From NCBI GenBank assembly GCA_039707465.1, contig CM077645.1:163546003-163610002 (forward strand): a DNA stretch of 64,000 bases, written 5' to 3'. Origin of the DNA: Rhabdophis nuchalis (taxonomy: Eukaryota > Chordata > Lepidosauria > Squamata > Natricidae). The notes beneath the pieces are model-generated. The model was not told the origin of the DNA. It was given only the letters and a program-made list of their open reading frames with translations, and searched no databases. A program made the position numbers and the translations under genes. Positions 24,881-36,127 of this stretch are shown here, piece by piece; positions within the stretch are counted from its first letter, which is position 1; each line of letters opens with the position of its first letter.

Positions 24881-25915
24881 ATGAAGAAGCCTAGCATAAA
24901 CACCTTAGAAGTCCCAAGACTATGCAGATATAGCCAAGATAAGTGTTCATGCAATAAGAAGCATTTTTTGTGCATAAAAAGGTGGAAAGTACAGTAGCAG
25001 ATGTATAACATTAAATCTCATGTGGGGAAAATAAACAAAGAGCTTTTCTTCTCATCTTTTATAATACTACAACTCTGAGTCATGCAATGAAACTGAGTGA
25101 AGGAATACCGAATGGCTAAAAGAAATGGTTTCTTCAAACACTATGTGTAGTTAAATTATGGAATTTGCCACCAGAAGATATGATAGCAATGACCATTAAG
25201 TGCAGTTTTCAAACCAATATACTTTTGTTTGTAGTTGTTGTTCTCCCAGTAATTCTACAGAGTTAAGCTCTGGTTGCCCAGTCATAGCTTCTGAGTCTCA
25301 TTACCTATTTTTTGACAGATGCTAGGCAATGACCAATCTGGAAGAGGATGATTCTTCTGGGGTTTTTTTCACCATATTAAATGGCTTAATGGATACACTT
25401 AATCTGGCTTTTTCAATGAGAGCTGTATGACATACATGACTGTTCTGGTACAATACACTACCACCACCATGCTCAGAATCATCAAAACATCACAAATCTG
25501 TCCCCCACAACAAGGAGGTATCTATCGAACGGATTATTATGGTTCATCAGCCCGATGATTAGACTGGATGTGGCACTTTTATTCTCCTATAGAGTCCTTT
25601 CCAAAGACCTGGAATGGGGTTTGGTGGTGTTAAAGGTATTGTCCCAGGATGTAAGCTGTTCCAATGGCCTTTTCCCAATCACTGATTGTGATTTTTGTCA
25701 ATGCCAATTTACGCTCAAGTGCTGCTCCAGTTGTTTTGTATCCATTGGTCCTATCTTTGTTTTCTTTTGTCATATTTATTTTACTTCTATTTGCAGATCT
25801 TTGCATTTTGTTATCTTCTCCAGTTCCCTTCTACTCTGTTGTCTCCATATCCACTATCCAGTCTTTTGTGTATTTCTTATTGACAATTATTAAATTTGGG
25901 TGTTATGTAGTAGGT
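24881..25915. other. Unassigned sequence, possibly repetitive in part
   Basis: No coding exon is supported. The 25540-25720 part looks repeat-like in composition, but I could not assign it. A 112-codon open frame at 25555-25893 is hydrophobic and shows no motif. Confidence 0.4.
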
Positions 25916-26058
25916 CAAGAGTGTCAAACTCTCATTGTCATTTCATCACATGATGTATAGGACTCCCCCCCCCCTTTTTTTTTTTTTTGCTAAACTCGGC
26001 ATGGGTGTGACCAGCGCATGACTTATCTGGCCCACAGGCCACAAGTTTGATACCTCTG
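25916..26058. mobile_element. hAT-type MITE
   Basis: Termini CAAGAGTGTCAAAC and GTTTGATACCTCTG are imperfect inverted repeats. They are flanked by TAGTAGGT (25908-25915) and TAGTAGAT (26059-26066), an 8-bp target duplication with one mismatch. Interior TGGCCCACAGGCCACAAG belongs to a repeat type widespread in reptiles. Confidence 0.72.
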
Positions 26059-26261
26059 TAGTAGATGCTTGTCTGATTGAATTCCTAGAGAAGTTTGGTG
26101 CTTTCATTTTCTATTACTTTGTCTTTTTTGCCGGTTCCACCAGTTGTTGGCTGCAGGCAAATAGTTTCTTGCAGAACAATGCACCATTGTTGCTACTTTG
26201 TCATGGAGTTATTTTAGTCTGGTGATTTTCTTGCAGCAGCTAGGTGGCCAACTGTTTCTTA

Positions 26262-26488
26262 CATCAATAGAACTTTTAGACTTATATACCACTCCATAGT
26301 GCTTTACAGCATTCTCTAAGAAATTTATAGAGCCAGCATATTGCCCCCAACAATTTAGGTCCTCATTTTACTGACCTCAGAAAGATGGAAGGATGAGTTA
26401 ATCTTGAACCAGTCAGGATCAAACTCCGAGCAGTGGATAGAGTTAGCCTACAATACTGCATGATAATCACTGAGTCCACCATGGCTGT
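26262..26488 (-). mobile_element. tRNA-derived SINE with L2-like tail
   Basis: Same layout as 15657-16098: minus-strand tRNA-like head at the right, TTGTTGGGGGCAATATGCTGG in the middle, and the tail on the left. Well over 200 bp retained, with many substitutions. Confidence 0.7.
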
Positions 26489-27589
26489 TATGGTTGATCA
26501 CACAGTCAGCCAGATGTTTAGATGGTGGTGATGATGATAAGATAATTTTATTACAAAAACCTATTATCTGTTTTTGCAAAAAAGACAAATGGTGGATGTT
26601 AGTACTCTCAGATCCTGATCTGGTTGGTTGCTGTGCAAACTGAATGTTGGATTTTTCTTTAATTCAAATTAGCATTTCATTTTTTGTGATTTACAAATAC
26701 AAGATAGAGTGTTTCTTCTTTGAATTCTAATATATGTTTCAATACAAAAATACTTCTTATAAATGCACCACAGTAACAGGGATGGGTGGTGGGGAATATT
26801 GGAATCATATTAATTTATGTTATTTATGCAAAAGATTTGTAAGTCACATGCAGTGCAATTCTACAGGACACATTTATCAAATTTATAAGACCATCAAACA
26901 CCATAGTTGCTCTGGGAAGTGTACAACATTACAGACAATATGAAAATAATATAATAAAAAATACAATGATATCCTGACAAAGCAACAAAACAAAGAATCT
27001 AAAGTAAATGTATCGTTGCGTTAATTGCCAAAGACACTCACCATTCCGGTCTTAATTGTTTGGCTTTTGAAGTATTTTTTAAAGTTTTATTCATTTTTCC
27101 CCAAAAACAATTCTTCTGCTGTGACACAAAGTCATTAAAACACTGAAGATTGGATGTTAATCCTGTCATCAGCTTTGTTACTGTATTCCTTCCAGGAACA
27201 TTCTGTACAACACATATTGACATTCAGAGAACTTCATGAATAAAATCATTCCACAATGCTCATTTGCAATATTATTAAAGTTCAACTATCATGCAAGGCT
27301 AAATTTCCTAAACGTGTGAAGAACAACAGAAAGAAAATGCTGAGATTAATATTGCAAATATAGATTATTTTTCCAGAAGTAATCATCTTGTTTTGGAAAT
27401 CCAATATTTCCTACCCTTGCAAATTTAAATCAAGGGGGCAATTATTATTTTTTGGATCTATCTCGAAAATTAGATCTGTTGATTTTGTGCCAGATAAATA
27501 AGAATGCTACTGACCACCATTTTATGCAAATTCAGTGTACCTGATTACCTTATGAATCTGTCTCTTGCATAACCTCAGAAAATTGATTG
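26489..27589. other. AT-rich intergenic stretch, nothing recognised
   Basis: No gene or identifiable repeat is supported. Confidence 0.45.
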
Positions 27590-27594
27590 ACTAC

Positions 27595-28062
27595 TGTTAG
27601 CAACTCTGGGTTCAGAACCAGTGTCACAACTCTGGTCCCTTAACCAGTGTTTGCAAATAAATGCGGAATAGTGTAATTCACCGGACAGTAAAGAAATACG
27701 TTGCTGTAACCACAAACAAACTCTAAAACAGCGATAGTAAGAAAATAAATAGTCTTTACTTTGTAGCAAGTAAAATGCTTCTTCCGACTAACTTCTCAAA
27801 CAAATAACAGTCCAACACCAAACACAGATACAGTATCTTACAGTGATGCAAAACAATACTCCTTCTTCTACAACAGCAATCAGGAAACACAGGATCACAA
27901 GGAATCGAACAGGGAATGAGCTGTGTTCCTGACCTTGCTTATATGGTAGAGCTGATAATTTACAGCCAATCAGCTTATACTTAGTTTTTAAAGCTACATA
28001 ACTCCTTAAGAACATAGGCTCATATATTTTGGCAACCCAATATAAGGCTGAATATCCTAACA
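27595..28062 (-). repeat. 3' LTR of the copia element
   Basis: 468 bp with TGTTAG at its 5' edge and CTAACA at its 3' edge, a perfect 6-bp terminal inverted repeat of the TG...CA type. It is preceded on the minus strand by the polypurine tract CCCAAGGGGAAGTA (28063-28078). Open frames inside it are not genes. Confidence 0.85.
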
Positions 28063-28080
28063 TACTTCCCCTTGGGTTGA

Positions 28081-28336
28081 TCAATATATATTCACATCCT
28101 TAAACCATAATCATAACAACACCCCTTGTGCTTTATTGCTCCTTGAGCCTTCGTAAAATGGTCAGCAACATTATTTTCTGACATACAGTAAACAAGCTTT
28201 ACCATTTCACTCTTTATACACTCTCTCACATTTAAATACCTAAGATCAGTGTGCTTTGATCTTGTCCTTATATACAGTAATTGGACAATGTACTTTAATA
28301 CCTAAATCTCCCAATAATTGATTTACACAAACCCAG
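28081..28336 (-). pseudogene. Copia pol remnant (RNase H C-terminus), frameshifted
   Basis: Minus-strand translation shows VNQLLGDLGIKVHCPITVY, then after a frameshift RSKHTDLRYLNVRECIK and MVKLVYCMSENNVADHFTKA. This matches the end of Ty1/copia RNase H, where a K-H-x-D-x-R-Y segment precedes an ADxFTKA motif. The N-terminal active-site residues of RNase H are absent because the sequence starts downstream of them. Confidence 0.82.
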
Positions 28337-28385
28337 ATATCCTAACAACTACAATAATTCTACTATGTATGTTGTGCAAATATAA

Positions 28386-28419
28386 CTCCCGTGGGGAGAG
28401 GGTGCGGTTTAAAAATAAA

Positions 28420-28499
<80 letters not shown>
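28386..28499 (+). repeat. L2 3'-terminal stub followed by (ATT)n microsatellite
   Basis: The motif GTGGGGAGAGGGTGCGGTTT followed by AAAAATAAA is the 3' terminus found on the nested L2 element (minus-strand copy near 37130-37165). Here only about 35 bp of element remain before a perfect ATT repeat of about 80 bp at 28420-28499. An isoleucine-rich open frame across it is an artefact. Confidence 0.7.
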
Positions 28500-28799
28500 C
28501 TGGACCTTTAAAATATTTTCCCTAAATGTGTCTATATGAAGGAAAAGCTAACTAAACCAAAGTAATTTCTTTTTAAATTAATGGAAGGGTAATCATATTT
28601 CGGTTTAGCATGCCAGTCTAACATGACAGTTTTGTTTATCAGCATTTTCCAGCTAGGGTGCCCAATATAGGTTCTTCAATTTGAGTACCCACCTAATGTT
28701 TGGATCAGTGGTACAGTAATCCCTCGTTTTTCGCGGGTAATAGGGACTGGACCCTTCCGCGAAAGATGAAAAACCGCGAAGTGGGATTCGCCACTAGGA

Positions 28800-29630
28800 A
28801 TGCTCCCCCCCCGCACGCGCCTCAGCCTTGGTGCTCCTGTGGAAAAGTGGTGGACTTGGGGAAGGAGTGAGGAGGGGAGGGGTGGCCGAAATGGCTGCTT
28901 CCCTCCTCGGTTGGGGAGCAGCAGTAGGCACCCCCCCCTGGGGACAGCAGCAGGAGGCAAGTCAATGCGGAAGCCTCCTCAGTGAGGAAGCAGCGCCGCG
29001 GCGGGTGGAGCAAGCGAGCCACTGACCGACCCCCGCGCGTCCCCCCGCGCGTCCCATCGTCCCGTCGCCGACTCCAGCTCGGCGGGCGAAGGGGCGAACT
29101 GGGAAGCTGACGCACCCCCCCATCTCTCTCTCTCCCCCCCCCCACTCCGTAACCCCGGATGCTCGCTGCCGCCGCGGCGCCTGAAGCACGGGAACGCTCA
29201 CCAGCCGGCAGAACGCCGGAGTGGAAGAGGTGGATATCCCGTCCAATTCCTTCTACAGATACCCCCCCGAAATCTGGTAAGGCGGAGCGAGCGGGCGGTG
29301 TGTATGTGTGTGTGTATGTGGCAGGGTTGAGGGAATGGCGAGCGGCGGCTGCAACCCCGGAGCTCGGCTAGGCGAGGGCTAGAAAGGCGAGCGGCGGGAT
29401 GGACCCTTGCTGTCAATACCTCTTCCCCCCCCCCTCCCAAAATCTCCCCTCTTGCGCTTTTTCGCAGCTGTCCCGTCATTCTCTCGCCAGTGGGGCTGCT
29501 CCCGTTACGGGGTGGTTTTTTCTTCTTCTTCTTTCTTTTCCCCCGCCGATGAGTTTCCCGAGAGTTTTGGAGGGTCAGGAGAATGACCCTCTTTGCAACG
29601 CCGCCTATTGCAAGCTCCGGCTGCTTGGGA
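28800..29630. promoter_or_regulatory. Captured CpG-island-like block
   Basis: CpG-dense sequence on both sides of the RNF157-like exon, e.g. GCCGCCGCGGCGCC and CCCCGCGCGTCCC, in sharp contrast with the AT-rich flanks. By position it corresponds to promoter, 5' untranslated region and start of intron 1 of the source gene. Promoter activity is inferred, not shown. Confidence 0.55.
29188..29276 (+). pseudogene. RNF157: RNF157 exon 1 copy, start codon lost and frameshifted, inside a DNA transposon
   Basis: Translation from 29188 reads TGTLTSRQNAGVEEVDIPSN followed by SFYRYPP. Vertebrate RNF157 (a RING E3 ubiquitin ligase, paralogue of MGRN1) begins MGALTSRQ and continues AGVEEVDIPSNSVYRYPPKSG, as I recall it. 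Here the initiator ATG is ACG (29188-29190). A run of seven C (29262-29268), one more than expected, shifts the last codons so that KSG is read as EIW. The exon ends at G29276 with an intact donor GTAAGG, at the position expected from the protein. No further RNF157 exons are nearby, and the whole exon lies between the transposon termini. It is therefore a captured fragment and not the functional gene. Confidence 0.82.
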
Positions 29631-29723
29631 GGGTGGTTATTTATTTATTTATTTATTATTGAAAAATCCGCGAAGGACTGAAGCCGCGGAAAACGAGGCC
29701 GCAAAAAACGAGGGATCACTGTA

Positions 29724-32327
29724 TTCAACCTGGTCCCTACCGCCCACTAGTGGGTGTTCCAGCTTTCATAGTGGGAGGTAAGGGTTTTGTCTGATACTGA
29801 AGCACTTTCCTTTTTTTAATTTAATTGACTTCCCTACTATATAAATCACCCTTACTGTGAAACCCGTGGGTAGTTAGAAAATTTTACTACTAACAGAGAT
29901 ACAAAAGTGGGTGGTAAATATAAAAAGGTTGACTACCCCTGGTTTAGATCAACACTCAGCAATGGCTAAACAGCTGCCTAGATTGAAATTTTAATTTAAG
30001 AATCTATTTTCTTCTCTCTCTCTTTTTCCAAAGAAAATAATCTTATAATTGTAACCTTGTAATCTCCATGCTTTCCTATTAAGATGGGTTTTATATGGAA
30101 TTTCCTTTGTGTCTTATCTGAAAAAAATAATCAAAAGAAGTCAAAAAGGCCATATAAGATATGTGTTGAAAACATTACATTTTGAGATACTTTGGTTACT
30201 ACTTTTAAAGCAAAATATTTTAGCCCTTAGACCTATGTATAATTTTATTTTAATTTTATTTGGTTTTAACTGGGTTAATGATGTTAATAAAAACCACAGC
30301 ACATTTTCTCTTTTTGGTGCTATAAAAGGGTTAATATAAAAAAAAAATCCTCACATTTACAAAAAGATACAATGCTGAGAGAAGGCCTTGAAATGTATTA
30401 TTTATTTCTACTTTTACTATTCCTGGCAGATGCAGTAAAGAGTTTTATCATAAAATGTTTTTCTGTGTGATTAATATCTGTTTTGTTAACAGCAGGATAT
30501 TTCTGCAAATACTTTGGATAATGTCAACATGACTGCACTAAACATATTTTAGTTTAAAGGTGCAAGACAGTGACAGCCTTGTTCCTGAGCCAAGAAAACA
30601 TTATTTTGTTTTATAGTTGGAAGAAATAGTGCTGAATTTTATAAAGGCAGAGGAGTTTTGGAAGATAAAAGCCTAAGTTGCCTTATAGCTTCAGGTTGAC
30701 TCCCTGAGTTTCCAGAGAAAATCATCACAAATCATATTCAGATCTCATATTTACGCTGTTTTCTCCACAGAGTGCATAAAAAATGGGCATATTTCCATGT
30801 AAACAAAATTCTCTATGGGCAACAGTGACTTATAGCATGGTTAACTGATTTTGAAATGTGATTTATCAACAGTTTGGGAACTCAAACATTACCTATTTAT
30901 TATCGAGTGCTAAAAAATTTCTTAACAGAGGCTTTAATAAATATAAACAACTTACATTGCTCTATTGCTATATAATATCCCCACAAATTCATGTGTTAAA
31001 TTTACAGTAATAAAGATTATTGTGGCAGGATTTGTAGTATCTTTTCATTTCTGTTCCTTTATTCCCCATTTACAGATTTGTTCTGGAGCAATAACATACA
31101 TATCTACTGTATTTCTTTGTGTGCTATTCCAGTGTTTGTAGTACTGTAACCACAATCTAGACCCAAAGATATTTGGCCCAGTCATACCTTCATCTGAATT
31201 CAGGATTTATTTTCATGCCCTACTAGTTGTGACATGAAGAAGTTTGAGCACTACTTTTAGATTCCACATACTCATGCTACTGGCTTTGCCTCATTTCTAG
31301 CCTGCTGTTGAGGCAAATATATTTGTCTTTAGCTATTTGCAGTTTGAAAGTACTATTTTTCCCCCCAAACACACATCTTGCCATATAAACATTACCCAAC
31401 GTCTCTCCCATTGTGCACATTGTTAATGGTGGTCAGAGGCTGGGATGTGCTTGGCTCCCATCTCATTTGCTCAATGAGCTCCATAACCATTTTAACTTTA
31501 GCGATGGGAGAGTTAAATCATGTGACTTTTACAGAGGCATATTCCCACATAATGTATGAGTGACATTTAGCCTATGCATGGGCTCCTTGTATACATGGTC
31601 TACAGTTCTGAAAAACTGTGAACCTGCTTTTAACGTGTGTTTGTTGATCTTGAAGCATGTCTGAATAAGCAGGGCTTATTGCTTTCACACGTGGAAGATT
31701 AATTTAAATATGGAGAGTCAGTTGTTCATAATTTTATCCCATCTGAGTGTGTACCTTACAGGTTTTTCACTGCTTCTGCCAACATTTTCACAAGGCTATC
31801 CTTTCTACAGTTTTTATTATACAGAGGCACCATTTTACACACTCAAATGTCGTTTTGCGTACTCAGTACTTCCAGGAGCTGCCAGGTGTGGATATTAAAT
31901 TCACAATGTATCTTTGGGAGTTGCCGTGAAATTGACAAGTTTTCTTTCTAGTCCTTTGACACCAGTTTAAAAATAGCCCAGTGGGTAAACCAGTGGGATA
32001 GAGGTTGGGCACAAGATGGAGCTGACCTGATGTGCTAATTGAGGTGCCCCATGATTGATATTGTTTCCCTTCTCTATGACCTAGCCCGATAGCTGACCTA
32101 CTTTTGGATACTAGTCTACTGGTCTTAGACTGGTATACCTGGTTATTAACATGGAGAATCACTGCACTGAGAACGGGTCAAGCTAGTAACTTGAAAAGTG
32201 AATAAAACTTCTACCTCTAGCACCCACCCACACTTGTCCAAGCCTGTTCTTTTGTATTTTAAGATGGTTTTCCTACTAGTTAATGATTTTAGACAGGAAG
32301 AAAAACAAAACCAGGAGACTCTACTAA
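29724..32327. other. AT-rich intergenic stretch, nothing recognised
   Basis: No coding exon or clear repeat. Short open frames (31378-31929) lack any motif. Confidence 0.45.
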
Positions 32328-32334
32328 TAAATTA

Positions 32335-32657
32335 AAGGTAAAGGTTGCACATATATGCTAGTTGTTCCTGACTCTAGGGAGCAGTGCTCATCTTTGTTTC
32401 AAAGCCAAAGAGCCAGCACCGACCAAAGACGTCTCCATGGTAATGTGGCTGGCATGACTAAATGCCAAAGGCGCACAGAACACTGTTACCTTCCCACCAT
32501 GGTTCCTATTTTTCTATTTGCATTTTTACATGCCTTCAGGTTGGGAGAAGCTGGGACAAGTAACGGGAGTTCACTCTGTTACGCGGCTCTAGGGATTGGA
32601 ACTGCCAACCTTTCTGATCAACAAGCTCAATGTCTTAGCCACTCATCCACCATGTCT
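32335..32657 (-). mobile_element. Sauria-type SINE
   Basis: On the minus strand the tRNA-like head (GTGGATGAGTGGCTAAGACA) leads to a box-B-like GTTCCAATCC, then the body with CCCAGCTTCT and GACGTCTTTGG. It ends in CCTTTACCTTTA, the ACCTTT-type tail known for Sauria SINEs. A 7-bp candidate target duplication, TAAATTA, flanks it (32328-32334 and 32658-32664). Such SINEs are mobilised by BovB-type LINEs. Confidence 0.82.
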
Positions 32658-32664
32658 TAAATTA

Positions 32665-33049
32665 TCCTGCAGTAAAGCAGTAGCGACAAGACTGCTTGCA
32701 AGTGTCTTTACTGAGACACATTTGGGAAGTACAAGTTAAGGAAACATAGCTGTTCTTCCCAACTCAAGGATTTGAGGAACATATATTAACATGATCATGA
32801 GGAAGAGCTCTTGGAAGGAAAATCAATTCCTTCCTTGGATTTCAAGCATAGAATAATGCAGGAATTATTGCAAACCAGAGATGCATTTTTGCTGCAAATT
32901 TCTGCTACACCCATCCTGGTTGTATTCCTTAAGAATATGTGGGAGTGTACAATTATAAACTGTAAGAGAGTTTATAATTAGCCAAAAGATTAGCCTCTCT
33001 GCAAATCATTGCTTCAGGCTGCTGTGTTTTTAAATGCAGTTATGCACAC
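32665..33049. other. Intergenic stretch, nothing recognised
   Basis: No feature is supported. Confidence 0.4.
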
Positions 33050-33057
33050 ATATAGTA

Positions 33058-33429
33058 CAGTGATGGGATTTAGCCAGTTTGCAGCTGTTCGGGAGAACCG
33101 GTTGTTAACTTTCTAAGCAGTTCAGAGAACTGATTGTTGGAAGAAATCTCATTTTGGTTTTTTTTCCACTTTACAGGGCTAACCCTGTAAGGATGGCAGG
33201 AAGGAAACATTCAGATATTGTTTTTAGCCTAATCTTTATTGCCCTGCTTACAGAAACTGCCTCTCTGGTTAACTCTTGTTACATTGTAACAGCTAAGACG
33301 AAGCGCCCATAGATGTGAGTGATGCTGAGTTGGCCCCACCCACATGGTCACACGACCACTGAGCCATACCTACCCAGCTGATTATTAGGGCAGAGAACCG
33401 GTTGTTAAATTATTTGAATCCCACTACTG
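33058..33429. mobile_element. hAT-type MITE, 372 bp
   Basis: Ends CAGTGATGGGATT and AATCCCACTACTG are inverted repeats with one mismatch, each followed inward by GAGAACCGGTTGTTAA-type sequence. Flanks ATATAGTA (33050-33057) and ATATAGTG (33430-33437) form an 8-bp target duplication with one mismatch. No transposase is encoded. Confidence 0.85.
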
Positions 33430-33437
33430 ATATAGTG

Positions 33438-34394
33438 TATGTTCCTTCCATCACCAGAAGGGATGTTTGTAGCTACTGCCTGGAGAGGGAACATGAAGGC
33501 CACTGCTTAGTGACCCATAAATAAATTGGTTATCCATAATTAACCTAAACTCTAGTTATATTGTCTATGTATCCATTTTGTCTTAGTTTAACTAGTTTAA
33601 AATTGGCTGAAACGAACGTACATATTTTCAAATAAGCCTATTTCATTAGAATTAAATCCTAAATTGGTTCTTATGTTTGAACGCAGCCAGGCCTGTATGA
33701 GTTTAAGGCATTTGGTGTATATTTGTTTTCCAAACATAACTTCTTCCCTTTTAGGACCATTAAATGCAGACTATGACATTACCTAATGGTGGCACGAAGC
33801 ATATCAGTTCTAATCACTTTACATAAAACTTCTTTAGATCCACTGATGTTTGCTAATACGGGCTATGACAGCTCTGCTATATACAGAACTATATAAAAAT
33901 GAAGATGTGTGCAAAAATGTGTTTGTAATTTCAATGAATAACTGCATAATGAATAAATAAAACATTAGTTTAATGTTGCTTTAAGAGGAAAATTGTCTGC
34001 CAAGCTTCTTGCCATTATAATCTTACTGAAAACTGTAACATAATGAACTAGTATACAATTTCAAGTATATCCCTGAAAATACATTAAAAACACCATCAGC
34101 ATTGTCAAGACATAGTATTTATGTTCTTTAGAATACATCTCTTGCAGATTAAGTTTGATAGCACAGTGTGTGTTGATAGCTATTCCATTAAACAGAGATC
34201 AGAAATTAGCAAATCCATTTAGCTAAAGTGCCACAATTGCTATTGGTACATGCATCACTTTAATTCATCATTAAACACATTTGCAAAATTATTTTCCCTT
34301 AAACCATAATGGTGCATCAGTAGGCAAAAATATGATAGTGGGGGCAGAAGGGAAGGAGAAGGGATTTTACAAACACAAAAATATAATTAATTGT
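33438..34394. other. AT-rich intergenic stretch, nothing recognised
   Basis: No feature is supported. Confidence 0.4.
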
Positions 34395-34830
34395 GTGCAA
34401 ATTATAGATAGTTCACAATTAACGACTGGTTGCTTAGTAACTATTCGAAGTTACAACACAGGCAAAAAAGGTACTTATGTCCCAGAGTCAAAGTTCTAAT
34501 AGCTGCCACCCCTGTGATCAAGTGATCACATTTAGCATGCCTTTATGGCGATCTGCAGCATCCTGACCACACATGATCACCATTTACAATGCTTTACAAT
34601 GCTTTTTGCCAAAAATCTGTGTTTACTCCAGATTTCTGGCAAAAATACCCATTGGAGACAATTGTTTTGCTTAATGACCGTGGATTCACTTAAGGACCAT
34701 GGTGATTCATTTAACAACCATGGTGATTCACTTTTGCTACAAAAAAGTGTTGAAAAATTGGGTCAGTCACATGATGATCCACTTAATGACCGGCATGGCT
34801 TACGAAGCTAATTCCTGGCTAAATTACCGT
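34395..34830. repeat. Degenerate MITE-like DNA repeat
   Basis: It contains recurring CTTAATGACCGTGG, CTTAAGGACCATGG and TTTAACAACCATGG segments and an opening ACGACTGGTTGCTTAGTAAC, typical of a reptile inverted-repeat DNA element. Clear termini and target duplication were not found. Confidence 0.5.
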
Positions 34831-35130
34831 TACAACCTGTGGACTACTATAGTGTCTATTTGTCTGATTTCAAAAACTGTGTAGTTTGTTGAGGTGTAGC
34901 ACAAAAGTCTGTGACTGGTTGGTGCCCACCTCTGTACACCTATGGGTAGTTCTTTCCCTTCTCTGTATCATGCCTCTTGGATACTCTACTTATGTCCTAG
35001 ATTTCTCCTGACTAGTTTCTCTGATCCTGTCATGTACGCTAGTAGTAATTTATTGGTTGCATTTTAAGCATCCAAGATACTTCGTTTAAGTCAATGTCTG
35101 AAAAGGATATGGGCTGCTTAGCAATCTACC

Positions 35131-35292
<162 letters not shown>

Positions 35293-36127
35293 GGACAAAG
35301 ACTTAAAAATCTTCACATCGGCTCTTACAGTATCATTTTGAGTCCCAAACATCTGAAATATTTCTATCCTTATTTATCAATAGGGCTAATCTTGAAGAAA
35401 AGGTTAATAGCAATATATCTCATTAGCATGAATTAACAGATTCATCCAAAAGGCAGACTTGGTAACATATCATAGTCTCTTCAGTCAGTAATAACTGACT
35501 GTTGACTATCCAAGAACAAATCACAAAATCAATTATCAATGACAAAATATGAAATTACAGTAGAATAATATATGAGGATTTCTTTTTTAACCACAATGCA
35601 ATTATTACCACAAGATGTCACCCTAACATAAAGAATAGAGAAATAAAAATCCTGGTGCTACTAGAGGAATAAAATTCAACACATTTAAGAAGTTATTTGT
35701 TTTAGAATATTTCAGGTTGTATGTATCTTGATTGTAATCCGTTTAGTAATGTATGATTGCTTAGGTTTAGTGTGATCAAATGGAAAGAAAGATAGTAAGA
35801 GAAAGGTTTGTGTTATTGGGGAATGAAACATTCATATGAATGGGGGTTCTATGACTGGTTTTATCCTAGGAATATGTAGTATGAGTTCCTGAGAGAAAAA
35901 AATATTTTATAGCCCTTTAGATAAAATGAGAACCAAGATGTTATAACTAACTTATTTCTTGTTAGATTGTGGGAGATTGTTTCTTATTTCTTGTTAGATT
36001 GTGGGAGGGCATTATGAATACAAGAGTAAATGAAAAACCTTTAAAAACACAAGGAAAATGTAAAAAATTCTAGCAAATGTTTTCTAAGTATTAAATACTT
36101 AGAAAAATTAAATCCTGAAGAATATCT
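35293..36127. other. AT-rich intergenic stretch, nothing recognised
   Basis: No feature is supported. Confidence 0.4.

Larger units (their letters stand above)
27595..28347 (-). mobile_element. Ty1/copia LTR retrotransposon, collapsed by internal deletion
   Basis: Read on the minus strand, it starts with a 12-base stub of the 5' LTR (TGTTAGGATATC, ending near 28336). This passes directly into the last part of pol (RNase H), a polypurine tract and a complete 468-bp 3' LTR. The outer boundaries are flanked by the identical 5-bp target duplication ACTAC (27590-27594 and 28348-28352). Nearly all of the 5' LTR, gag, protease, integrase and reverse transcriptase is missing. Because both outer edges with their duplications survive, the loss occurred inside the inserted element or before insertion. 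Confidence 0.82.
28714..29721 (+). mobile_element. TA-flanked inverted-repeat DNA transposon (pogo/Tigger-like) carrying host-gene sequence
   Basis: The left end CAGTAATCCCTCGTTTTTCG and the right end (reverse complement CAGTGATCCCTCGTTTTTTG) form inverted repeats of about 24 bp. They are flanked by TA on both sides (28712-28713 and 29722-29723), as expected for the Tc1/mariner superfamily; the CAGTNATCCC start resembles pogo/Tigger-type termini. No transposase frame was found in the 1008-bp unit. Instead the interior (about 28800-29630) is a GC- and CpG-rich block that includes an exon closely matching the first exon of RNF157. An A/T simple repeat (TTTA)n lies near the right end at about 29637-29660. 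Confidence 0.8.

Noticed and set aside
25555..25893. 112-codon open frame
   Set aside because: Hydrophobic, without motif, in a repeat-like stretch.
27575..28084. Minus-strand open frames of 64 and 98 codons
   Set aside because: They lie inside the copia LTR.
28318..28539. Poly-isoleucine open frame
   Set aside because: Translation of the ATT microsatellite next to an L2 stub.
28714..29721. A functional RNF157 locus
   Set aside because: Only one exon is present, its start codon is ACG, the frame is shifted, and the exon lies wholly between transposon ends.
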